NCBI GenBank assembly: GCA_011319805.1
Contig: SJRY01000324.1
Location: 17,839 to 81,838, forward strand
From: Macrocybe gigantea
Taxonomy: Eukaryota > Basidiomycota > Agaricomycetes > Agaricales > Callistosporiaceae
Direction: 5' to 3'
Length of the DNA stretch: 64,000 bases
Shown here: piece by piece, positions 20,838-30,046 of the stretch
Layout of the letters: each line of letters begins with the position of its first letter
Numbering within the stretch: position 1 is the first letter of the stretch
Program-made: the position numbers and the translations under genes
The notes under the pieces: generated by a model
Told to the model about the DNA's origin: nothing
What the model saw: only the letters and a program-made list of their open reading frames with translations
Database searches by the model: none

Positions 20838-22298
20838 GAACAAATTCAACAATGCACACGAAGGGAGACAATCGTAACAACAGGACTGAAGGAAAAACCA
20901 CACTGGTTCACAGAAGACGACCACATCGTATATGTAGGAGGGAAAATCTATGTTCCTCCAGACAACAAACTGAAGGAAAACATCATGTTTGAACACCACG
21001 ACACACCCATCGGAGGACACCCAGGGCAATACCGCATGCACGAGCTCATAAGCCGCACCTATTGGTGGCCATCAATGCTGACAGACATCAAGAAGTATGT
21101 CAATGGATGCGAAACATGTCAGCGAAACAAAATCATCTGACAAAAGAAACACGCACCCCTGCACCCGCACGAAGTCCCACAGCAACCATGGGAAGATATC
21201 GGAGTAGATCTCATAGGACCGCTACCCAGCTCGAACGGCTTTAACGCCATCGCCGCAGTCACAGACCGCCTGACCAAGATGATCCACCTAGTTCCCACAA
21301 AGACCGAACTCACAGCAGAAGGTCTCGCACGACTATACCGAGACAACGTGTAGCGGCTTCATGGAATTCCACGAAAGATCATCAGTGATCGAGGACCCCA
21401 GTTCGCAGCACGATTCATGACAGCACTTCTAAAATTACTCGGAACAAAGCAAAACCTATCAACGGCCTATCATCCACAGACAGATGGACAGGCGGAGCGA
21501 TCCCACCAAGAAACGGAAGCCTTCCTCAGAAGCTTCACAAACAACCTACAGGACGATTGGGCAGAATGGATAGCAATTGCAGAGTACCAATACAATGACA
21601 AAGCACACCAGGGAACAAAGGAGACACCATTCTACCTCAACTATGGAATGCACCCCTGGAAGGGAGAGCCGCAGACGACAGAAGGGAATAACCCCGCAGC
21701 AAAAGACTTCGTCAAAAGAATGAGCCAAATACGAAAGGAAGCAAATGCCGCGCTGCAATATGCACAAACACGAGCCAAAGACAATTACGATGCGAGACGA
21801 AAACCTGCCCGTGAATACAAGAAAGGAGATAGAGTATGGCTAGAAGCCACCAATATCACAGTCAATCGACCATCAAAGAAGTTATCGGCACTCCGATACG
21901 GACCGTTCAAGGTGGTTGAAAAGAAAGGAGCCTCGGCATATCGCCTGGAACTCCCAGCATCATGGCAGCTGATACACCCCGTGTTCAATGAAACACTGCT
22001 CACGCCTTACAAAGGACCCCGTTTCAAGATACAAGAGTGACCATCACCACCACCCCCTGAAATCATAAATGATGAAGAAGAGTACGAGATAGAAGAGATC
22101 CTAAAAAGGAAGAAACAAGGGAGGGGGACACTATTCCTGGTCAAATGGAAAGGATACGGACACGAAGAGAACACATGGATCAAAGAGAAGGAGCTGGGGA
22201 ATGCGCAGCAAGCTCTAGACCACTTCCTAAAGAAGACTGCGAACCAGGATAAAAGGATCATGACAAGAGGGAAGAAGACCAAAAATCGCACTTCATGA
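20838..22298 (+). pseudogene. pol of element A, second part: integrase and chromodomain
   Basis: Continues A pol after T1. The zinc region has GGHPGQYRMHEL and CETCQRNK (20985-21130). The catalytic core has DLIGPLPSSNGF, ISDRGPQFAARF and TAYHPQTDGQAERSHQE (about 21210-21520). Then come the SH3-like KGDRVWLEATNI and a chromodomain (EYEIEEIL..LFLVKWKGYGHEENTW, about 22080-22180). Stops at 21139, 21352 and 22038 would each be C-to-T changes. The frame ends with TGA 22296-22298, which overlaps the ATG of ORF3 as ATGA. Confidence 0.9.
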
Positions 22299-22693
22299 CC
22301 ACCAACGCCCCCATCAGCATCGACAGCAGCGAGGGCAGCCGCGCACCTACCCCCAACCACCCAAGTGACCTCGAGAATCTGGCAAGGATTCTCAATGCTA
22401 GCAACTACATGGACCCCCTCGCCATCACACTCGGCGCATATATGTGCTATGTTATGACCGTCCGCACGCACCTCTGGACCGGGAGAACCCCTGATGGGAC
22501 CGGCCCCACTGCAGCTGAACGTATCGCGCTTCGCGAAGCAATGGAAATGCTTTGCACAGAAAACCGGCGACTTAAACTCCTTGCCACTACACTCCATCAC
22601 ATCCGTGCCTATAATGAAGAGCTCATTCATACATGGGCCCCGCGTGCCGCGACCGCCTGGGAGACCAATACTGGGTGGGGACAGCTGGACTAA
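22295..22693 (+). CDS. ORF3 of element A (132 aa, unknown function)
   Basis: Starts at an ATG that shares ATGA with the pol stop, which suggests re-initiation by the terminating ribosome. The protein begins with a Ser/Pro-rich segment (SIDSSEGSRAPTPNHPSD), then a compact part with LENLARILNASNYMDP, a short hydrophobic patch (LAITLGAYMCYVM) and an amphipathic, probably helical stretch (ERIALREAMEMLCTENRRLKLL). It ends TAWETNTGWGQLD. No known domain. It is fully open although gag and pol of the same element carry many stops, and the other copy at 1-233 differs only at synonymous sites. Real coding ORF likely; its role in the retroelement is unknown. Confidence 0.6.
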   Translation: MTTNAPISIDSSEGSRAPTPNHPSDLENLARILNASNYMDPLAITLGAYMCYVMTVRTHLWTGRTPDGTGPTAAERIALREAMEMLCTENRRLKLLATTLHHIRAYNEELIHTWAPRAATAWETNTGWGQLD

Positions 22694-22730
22694 GGTTTTT
22701 CGTGAGGACGCGAATCTAAAGAGAGGGTGA

Positions 22731-23050
22731 TGTTACAGACGCCGCCCAAAGGACTATTCATTTTCTTATCTTATCTTTCCCACATCCCTTATCTCCCCCA
22801 TCATGCTGCGCAGCGCGCAGCCATCGAGTCATCCCACTTCCCTAGTCATCCTGAGTCATCTCCTTCCAGTCTTACTCATCCGCAGTCCACAGCATTGCGC
22901 AGCCCATGGTCCGTGCTCGAGTACTGTAATGTATATAAGGACTCCCAGATGTACTAGTAGCGCTAGGCTTAATATTCCTTTTGCCATCATCTCAAGACCA
23001 CTCTCGCACTTAGTCTGCCCGAGTCCTTCTGAGATTCGTCTAGCCTAACA
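22731..23050 (+). repeat. 3' LTR of element A
   Basis: 320 bp, two differences from the 5' LTR. The purine tract AAAGAGAGGGTGA (22718-22730) lies directly before it and the target duplication TGAAA directly after. Confidence 0.92.
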
Positions 23051-23157
23051 TGAAAGGTCCCAAAATCAACCCTAGATCAATGAACCAATTGCGCATGGGG
23101 CTCACCTGAAAGGTGAACACCCCCGCCTTCGTTTGATTCGCTACGCCCCACTCTAGT

Positions 23158-25011
23158 TTGACAGGTACCGTGCATCGACAAGACGGGCAACCTAGCAGGA
23201 GATTGAAGAGGTTAAACCCTGACCCTCAGCTATCTTCCTGCCCTTCTATGCCAGTAGAGGATCGTCCTTCCTCACTGTTAATGCCCATCCCCTCAGAAGA
23301 GGAAACTGAACGATTTCCACTGCATATAGCTGGGTTGTACCCCAGTTTTGGACAGATTCGTCATCCTAGGAACACTCTGACACCTTTTTCATCTCCTTTG
23401 CGAGCTCAGAAGTCTACCAAAAGATGTCATTCGACCTCAGATCCTTCATCGCCTACAGAACCCATATGCATCTTACCCATCATGTTGACCCAAGTCAATG
23501 GCATACAATATGCTACCTTTATGCAAGGCGCGCTGAATAAACTCCCCATCCTCTCTTCTGGTGTTATCGATCCTCTAGTCCTACGGGAATTTCACAGGGG
23601 ACTCTCACATTATTTCAACAAGAAAGAAATCACGGAGGATGCGGAGAAGATTCGAAAGACAATGATGTCCTGCCGGGATGGCCGCCAAGCGGATTGGTTC
23701 GATGGAAATCAGGACGCCCTGCTCGCATTATCATTCAACGATTTCTTTGCAAAGTTCAAGGCTACCTTCCTCGAACCGGATTGGGAGGACAAAGTTTACG
23801 TCAAGCTCATGGACAAGAAAATGTGGAAGAACGAGCGTTTTCTAGCTTGGGCGATGGAATGTCAGAAGCTGAACAGTCTGTTGAAAGGGACCGCATCTCA
23901 TCTCTCAGATGAGGCGTTGATGAAGATTCTCAACGCTAAAATGGTCCCCGACCTCAGAATTGCGACAAAGAAGATCGACAGGACAGGCTCCTTCTTCACG
24001 TGGCTACACGTGGTCCATGATGAGGATGAAAAGCTGGCACGGGAGAAGGTCCGTTTCAATGAACATAGCAAGGGAGGCTTGGGAACTTCATCTGCCCAGG
24101 CGGAGAACAACCCAAGGAAATGAACCACCTCCGGATCGTTCACGTCAGCCCTGCTGAGGAAGGGAGGTACCAAAGGCTTGCAGCGCATGAGGGGATACGA
24201 TGCGAACACTCGGTCCGGCTCCAATTATGATGTTTTGCCACCTCTCCTGCAGCAATTCGAACGTCGTGCTATTTTCGAGAACAACAGTTGTTTGCTGTGT
24301 CGTGACCCCTTTGCAGATCATTACTCTGACAAATGCCCCACTGGCCCACCTGATGGCGCCTCCTACGTCCCGCTCACGATGGAGAGAATCAAAGCGTTGC
24401 AAAAAGGAAAACAGAGCGCCGGTTCCTCTAACGCCACTGCAGCTCCGGCTGCTACGACACAAAGATCCTGTCTGGCACCTAAGAAGGGCCGATCGGTTAA
24501 TGCTGTCCTGAATGATGCCAGTAACTCTCGCATCGAGGTTATTGATGAGGACGATGATTCCACTATGGCTGCAAATGTTATTATGCCCAACATCGTCAAC
24601 GACTATGATTCTGATTTGGTGAGCGCCCCCATCGTGGTGCCTCATCTCCGTTGGACATGTCATTTGACACCCCACGGAGATGGGCCCACTTTGCAGGTTA
24701 CGGCTCTTATTGACAATGGTGCACACATAGTCTTAATCCATCCCGATATCATGGAGAAACTCCAATTACATTGTTTTGCATTGCCTGAACCAGAACGAGT
24801 GGATGTCGCCATCCGCAAAAAGAAAATGACTATTGTATTAAAGGAATTCATCAAATTGTGTTGTATGACTAGCGATGGCTCGTGGTGTTCTACTCCCGTT
24901 AGGGCCCTGATTGCACCCAGACTTTGTATGTCTTTGATTCTTGGAATGCCTTTTTTGACTGCGAACCATATTGTTATCGACTATGCTGACTGTATTGTGA
25001 TTGATAAATGA
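23158..25011 (+). pseudogene. gag and protease of element B
   Basis: One frame broken by stops at 24121 and elsewhere. The capsid-like part is about 23480-24080 (REFHRGLSHYFNKKEIT, FNDFFAKFKATFLEPDWE, KLNSLLKGTASHLSDEAL). A zinc knuckle with unusual spacing, C-X2-C-X6-H-X4-C (CLLCRDPFADHYSDKC), lies near 24290-24340. The protease has ALIDNGAHIVLI near 24705, where Asn replaces the common Ser/Thr after Asp, and the second half SLILGMPFLTANHIVIDY near 24930. TGA at 25009. Gag and protease share a frame; the RT frame is -1 to it from about 25330. Confidence 0.85.
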
Positions 25012-25017
25012 GTTAAC

Positions 25018-26681
25018 GTGAACATCCTAGACCCTACTGTACCTACTCCTATGCCCTGGGTACCGAGACCCCTTTCGATTATGAAAAGACCTGCTTCGTA
25101 TAATAAGTCCGTACATACAGAAAATGCCAAAGTCTTTGCAGAGAAGCATAAAATTATGTTGAATGAGCTCGAAGGTGTCTTGGCATTGAAGAAAGTCAAT
25201 GCCAACACGCAATGCGAAAAAATTTGCAAGGTCGATATCATCGCAGCGGTAAAAGAAAGAATAGAGGCGCTGGCGCACCTGGATGAGCTAAACAAACTGG
25301 ATAACAATCTGCAAAACGATTCAGTCAGATTTTTCAGCCTATACCACACACAGATAAGTTACCTTGGAATGTGTACACATCAATCAGATTGAAAGATGTG
25401 AATAAGAAGATTGCGACAAGGACATATGGGTGCCCGCGCAAATATAGGGACATGTGGCACACGTTAATACAACAGCACCTTGATAGCAGAAAGATTCGAC
25501 CCTCATCGTCCCAGCACGCTTCACCTTCATTTATCATTCTGAAGGCAGACACTACGGTCCTGCCATGATGGGTTAATGACTATCGCCAGTTGAATACAAA
25601 TATGATTGCAGATAGCCATCCACTGCCAAGGATCGATGATATCTTGGCTGATTGTGCAAAAGGGAAAATATGGGCAACAATCGATATGACAAATAGTTTC
25701 TTTCAGACAAGAATGAGACCGGAAGATATCACGCTCACCGTGGTGTCGATGCCCTTCGGCCTGTATGAATGGCACGTGATGCCTATGGGCCTAAAGAATG
25801 CACCAGCGATCCACCAGTGACGGGTGACAGCAGCCTTGCATCTGTGGATTGGAAAGATCTGTTACGTATACCTTGATGACATTGTCATTTGGTCTGATTT
25901 GGTTGAAGAGCACATTAAGAACGTACGGACGATCCTGAAAGCATTGGCTGATGCGAAGCTTTACTGCAACCCAAAGAAAACGAACCTGTTTTGTTTGCAG
26001 ATCAATTTTTTGGGCCACGTCATTTCGCACAAAGGAATTGAAGCTGATGGTTCGAAAATAGCCTGTATTTTGGATTGGCCAGTGCCGAAGTCTGTGTCAG
26101 ACATACGTGCATTCTTGGGTTTGGTCCAGTATATTGCCAGTTTCCTGCCAAACTTAGCGGAATATACACGGATACTGAACATGCTCACTACAAAAGCCTG
26201 CGAGAAGCGTTTCCCGGAGTGGAACACAGATCATCAATGGGCTTTTGATAGTATAAAAGGTTTAGCAACGTCAAGCAAGTGCCTAATGACGATAGACCAT
26301 GAGAATCCAGGGGACAACCAAATTTTTGTAACGATGGATGCTTCCAACCATGGGACAGGCGCCATGCTGTCCTGGGGGCCTACCTGGGAGTCGTCGTGGC
26401 CTGTGGCATTTGATTCGGCTCCCCTGAAATCAGCGGAATGGAACTATCCCATCCATGAAAAGGAATTACTGGCAATAATTCAGGCATTAAAGAAATGGAG
26501 AGTTGATCTCTTAGGCTCACCGTTCACAATTTACACAGACTATCAGACCTTGGAATCCTTCGAGAAACAGAAAGACCTGTCACAGCGACAAGTGCATTGG
26601 ATGGAGCTGATGTCCCAGTATGATGCAAAGATCGTTTACATAAAAGGGAAATCAAATGCAGTTGCCGACGTGCTGTCATGA
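25018..26681 (+). pseudogene. RT and RNase H of element B
   Basis: Protease-RT linker at 25018-25330, then RT in another frame from about 25332: IRPSSSQHASPSF, VNDYRQLNTNM, MPMGLKNAPAIHQ and catalytic YLDD at 25869-25880. Stops at 25566 and 25818. Connection FLGLVQYIASFLPNLAEY, then RNase H with TMDASNHGTGAML, YPIHEKELLAIIQAL, YTDYQTLESF and IKGKSNAVADVLS, ending at TGA 26679. All RT and RNase H core motifs are visible, but stops and the shift inactivate it. Confidence 0.88.
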
Positions 26682-26708
26682 TTACCTAAGGCTGCCAGTT
26701 CTGCGGAG

Positions 26709-28374
26709 GTGGTACCTGTCAACCCTCCAACCCTGCTCAGTTCGGACAGTGAAATCGGAAATGAAGCTTTCATTGCAACATTGTTACCGACGACCTTCTT
26801 GAAATCAACATCCGACTCAGTCTTCACCACCTCGCAAGCGTTATCGAGCTCACCGATGGACAAAGATGACGACAGCATCATCGGAGTGGTGCTCGACATT
26901 TCATCTGACTCGGATCTGCTGATGGCTATCAAAGCAGGGTATGAGAACGATAAATGGATCAAAAAGCTCACCGAAGCGGCAATGGGCATGCAAGAGGTCA
27001 AGTCGGTCAACGGTCTGTGGTACATCAGCCAACGCCTTGCCATGCCTCAAGTAACCGAGGTCCAGGAGGCGCTGTTCAGAATGGTGCACAATGCACTTGG
27101 TCATTTCGGTTTCAATAAGTCCTACGCTGCTCTGCGAGACAGTTTTTACTGGCCTAACATGAGAAAAGATTTAGAGGAGAGCTATATTCCCAGCTGTGAT
27201 GATTGCCAATGCAACAAGAGCGTGACAAGAAAATGTGCAGGCCTGCTCCATCTATTGCCTGTACCAGATGCTCACAGCAACTGTATCGCTATCGATTTTA
27301 TTGGTCCCTTGCCCGAGGACGAAGGGTATGACTGTATCGCAACATTTACTGATCGCCTGGGTGCAGATATCCAGGTTGCACCATGCAATGTCAATATGAC
27401 GGCGGAGGAGTTGGCCATGCTCTTTTTCGACAAATGGTATTGCAAAAATGGTTTGCCCACCGAGATCATGTCTGACTGCAACCACCTGTTTCTCTCTTGC
27501 TTCTGGGCAGTGCTGCACAAGCTAACGGGCGTAAAGCTGAAGCTCAGACCTCGTATCACCCCCAAACGGATGGCTCATCGGAAAGGACGAATAAAATGGT
27601 CATTCAATGCCTACGCTTCCATGTTGAACGAAACCAGAAGGGCTGGGTCTGCGCCCTCCCCCACATACGTTTCGAAATAATGAATACGGTTAATGCGAGC
27701 ACAGGTTTTTCGCCATTCTTCCTAAAGACCGGAAGGCACCCTCGACTCATGCTGCCATTGTCTACCTCGGCAAGCGAAGAATGCGGGGCCGCTGACAATT
27801 CTTGGAACAGTTGCAGGTCGACATTTGGGAGGCTCAAGACAACTTGCAAATGGCAAAGATCAGTCAAGCACAACAGGCGAATCGACACCGGGGGCCCGAA
27901 CATGAGTTCCAGGTCGGTGATCGCGTTCGACTTACATTGTTCCACAGGCACTGGGAATTCAAAAAGGACAGCGAAAAGAGAGTGGCAAAATTCATGCCAA
28001 GGTATGGAATTTATAAGATTATAGCTAAACATCCAGAAATGTCCAACTATACGATTGATCTACTGGTATCATCGAAACAATACCTAGTATTCCATGCATG
28101 CGAGCTCGAACCGTACCACAAGAACGACGACAAGAAGTTTCCATCACGCCGCGCCACATGACCAAAACTGATTTTGATGGAGGAAGGTGAAGAAGAGTTT
28201 TTCATTGACCGCATTATCGACTCGAAATGTTGCAGATGTGGTGGAGTGGATCGCGAGTTCTTAGTGCGATGGGAAGGTTATGGGCCCAAAGAAGACAGCT
28301 GGCTCCCACGTGACGAGGTCAACGATTGCTCCACATTGGATGACTGGTTGAGGGAACACCCTGAAGATGCCTGA
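26709..28374 (+). pseudogene. integrase and chromodomain of element B
   Basis: The zinc region has HNALGHFGFNKSYAAL and CDDCQCNKS (27090-27220). The core has IAIDFIGPLPEDEGYD (first Asp), MSDCNHLF (second Asp, where SDR/SDN is usual) and SYHPQTDGSSERTNKM (Glu); the frame shifts between the last two near 27545 and again near 27800. The SH3-like tail (VGDRVRLTLFHRHWEF) and the chromodomain (FFIDRIIDSK..FLVRWEGYGPKEDSWL, 28190-28310) are intact in sequence. Identifies B as a chromovirus. Confidence 0.88.
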
Positions 28375-28467
28375 CCAGCGGTAGCTTTTTCCCTATGGGG
28401 TTTTTTAATGCACCCATCTGGTTAGGTGCACTTCTGGGGGGAGAGGTTTTTTTGGAGGCCGTGAGAG

Positions 28468-28630
28468 TGTAAGCCCACCTTTGGCTTACATCAGCTACAT
28501 TACATAACAGTGGGCACTTGTTGTGTGTTGTAGGCATCATGTACTTCACTTCGTTCCATATACATCTGGCTTAAAGATTACTTTGCGTTCGACTTCGTCT
28601 CTGCAGTTTTCCCTCATGGGAGGGTTTTAA
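28468..28630 (+). repeat. 3' LTR of element B
   Basis: 163 bp, about 10 differences from the 5' LTR. The end is TTTTAA instead of TTTTCA. A G-rich purine tract (GGGGGGAGAGG, about 28435-28445) lies 22 bp upstream. CTCAC and the rest of T0 follow directly. Confidence 0.88.
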
Positions 28631-28776
28631 CTCACCAGGACTACCTTATCTTCATAGGAATGGCAGGCTGCTGAGAAGAAATGTGGATTTGGATACACCG
28701 GCAACTCTGAATGCATGAAATGAAGGCTTGCAAAAGCTGCACATGACAAGGAAGAGGGAGATGTGAAGCTGAGGAG
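28631..28776 (+). mobile_element. DNA transposon T0, right fragment
   Basis: Starts with the CTCAC duplicate and continues the T0 sequence exactly where 13169 left off (matching T1 18265-18408), then is cut at GAGGAG by a clipped LTR A. The rest of T0, including its right TIR, is missing. Confidence 0.85.
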
Positions 28777-29056
28777 TGTTACAGACATCGCCCAAAGGAC
28801 CATTCATTTTCTTATCTTATCTTTCCCACATCCCTTATCTTCCCCATCATGCTGTGCAGCGCGCAGCCATCGAGTCATCCCACTTCCCTAGTCATCCTGA
28901 GTCATCTCCTTCCAGTCTTACTCATCCGCAGTCCACAGCATTGCGCAGCCCATGGTCCGTGCTCGAGTACTGTAATGTATATAAGGACTCCCAGATGTAC
29001 CAGTAGCGCTAGGCTTAATATTCCTTTTGCCATCATCTCAAGACCACTCTCACACT
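28777..29056 (+). repeat. LTR A, 3'-truncated
   Basis: 280 bp matching LTR A from its TG end; the last 40 bp including the CA end are gone, replaced by element C sequence. No target duplication can be recognised. Confidence 0.8.
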
Positions 29057-30044
29057 CTGCAACGTGTGAAGTGCATCGTGGTCATTCATTTGATTGATCT
29101 CACGAAGCTTTTCCAGTGAGATGTCCTTCTGTCACAATTGATCTGTCCATGCCTTAAAGATTGAGTACGCCTTAGACTCGTTCTGCCAATAGATCTGTTG
29201 AGCCACCCAGGGTAGGGTATATCCTTTTACAAGACCGAACTCTTGTACACCTTCTCATTCAAAATATTCTTTAAGATCGGGAATGTCTTTTATATTAATA
29301 TTTGATGATACATAGTCAGCCAGCGAAGCAGTGCTTCTTCCCAGCTCTATTGAAAACCCTGTTTCAGCTCTTCAATCTTAGTAGTGGCAGCAGTCTCGTC
29401 CTGCATTTCTATGTTCCGTGTGACATATTTCAGTCAGGGGTTCATTGGGCAGTTACATCCGATGTGTCCTTTCTGTCTGCATCGGAAGCAGCAGCCTTCA
29501 CACTTCATCTGATCGACATCCATGGCATCAGGGTCAGGCCATCCTTGAGCATTACTGGTTGCTAGTGCTGGAGTTTGCCTCTTAGGTGCCGTTGCCTCCT
29601 GTGCCAGTTTATGTGTCTGCTTGGGAGCAAATCACTCCTTCGCACTAAATTCTTTCTGGGCCTGGCAATACTGTCAGTCCAGTTCCATTGCGTGTTTATA
29701 CCACCAGTCAATGTCCTCCTTGTGGACACCTCCTAGTTCAATAATGCATTGTCTGAGCACCTGGTCAAGTCCATGTTTGAAGATATTGATAAGGGTGATG
29801 TCATTGTACTCTGTCAAGGGAGCCCAGCTCCGGAATTCAATGATATAGTCCTCAACCAGTCATTAGCATTGCGACAGTCCTTTAATCCTAATGATTGCAT
29901 CATTTTGTTATGAAGAATTCCTTGGCTTCTGCCTTGAAATCCTCCCAGTCCTTGAACAGTGGTAAATGTCCAAGCGGGTTGGTTCTGACTTCTGGAGTGT
30001 TAGCTGTTGCTGGCATAATGATGTGGCCATGTTCCCAATCATCA
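29057..30044 (-). pseudogene. element C copy 2, 3' part of gag (minus strand)
   Basis: Minus-strand C gag, homologous to 590-1258 and extending about 330 bp further downstream. It holds an intact zinc knuckle CFRCRQKGHIGCNC (about 29440-29500) and the end of the capsid-like region (MPATANTPEVRTNPLGHL, near 30010). It is interrupted at TA 30045-30046 by the middle T copy. In the original arrangement this sequence continued at 45482, as the uninterrupted copy 1 shows. Confidence 0.75.
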
Positions 30045-30046
30045 TA

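Larger units (their letters stand above)
13415..23050 (+). mobile_element. Ty3/gypsy chromodomain element A, nested into B
   Basis: Two 320-bp LTRs (13415-13734 and 22731-23050) that differ at only two positions, flanked by the 5-bp duplication TGAAA (13410-13414, 23051-23055). Without the nested transposon T1 (17724-20835 plus one TA) the element is about 6.5 kb: LTR, self-complementary PBS, gag, -1 shift, pol with protease, RT, RNase H, integrase and chromodomain, then ORF3, purine tract and LTR. About ten in-frame stops, most of them TGA where CGA (Arg) would fit, make gag and pol defective despite the young LTRs. Confidence 0.92.
13170..28630 (+). mobile_element. Ty3/gypsy chromodomain element B, nested into T0
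   Basis: Bounded by 163-bp LTRs (13170-13332 and 28468-28630) and flanked by the 5-bp duplication CTCAC (13165-13169, 28631-28635). Subtracting nested element A and its duplication leaves about 5.8 kb. Order: LTR, PBS, gag, protease, RT, RNase H, integrase, chromodomain, LTR. The two LTRs differ at about 10 of 163 positions, so B is much older than A inside it. Several stops and frameshifts make it non-autonomous now. Confidence 0.9.

Noticed and set aside
22007..22630. A 207-codon minus-strand ORF with hydrophobic stretches, repeated at 34330-34953.
   Set aside because: It is the antisense shadow of the chromodomain and ORF3; its apparent conservation is only the tandem duplication.
24145..24726. 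193-codon minus-strand ORF in element B.
   Set aside because: Antisense to the gag-protease frame, with no recognisable domain.
25324..25340. A programmed frameshift between protease and RT of element B at a T-run.
   Set aside because: The heptamer A TTT TTC does not fit X XXY YYZ and the element has other frameshifts, so a mutation is as likely.
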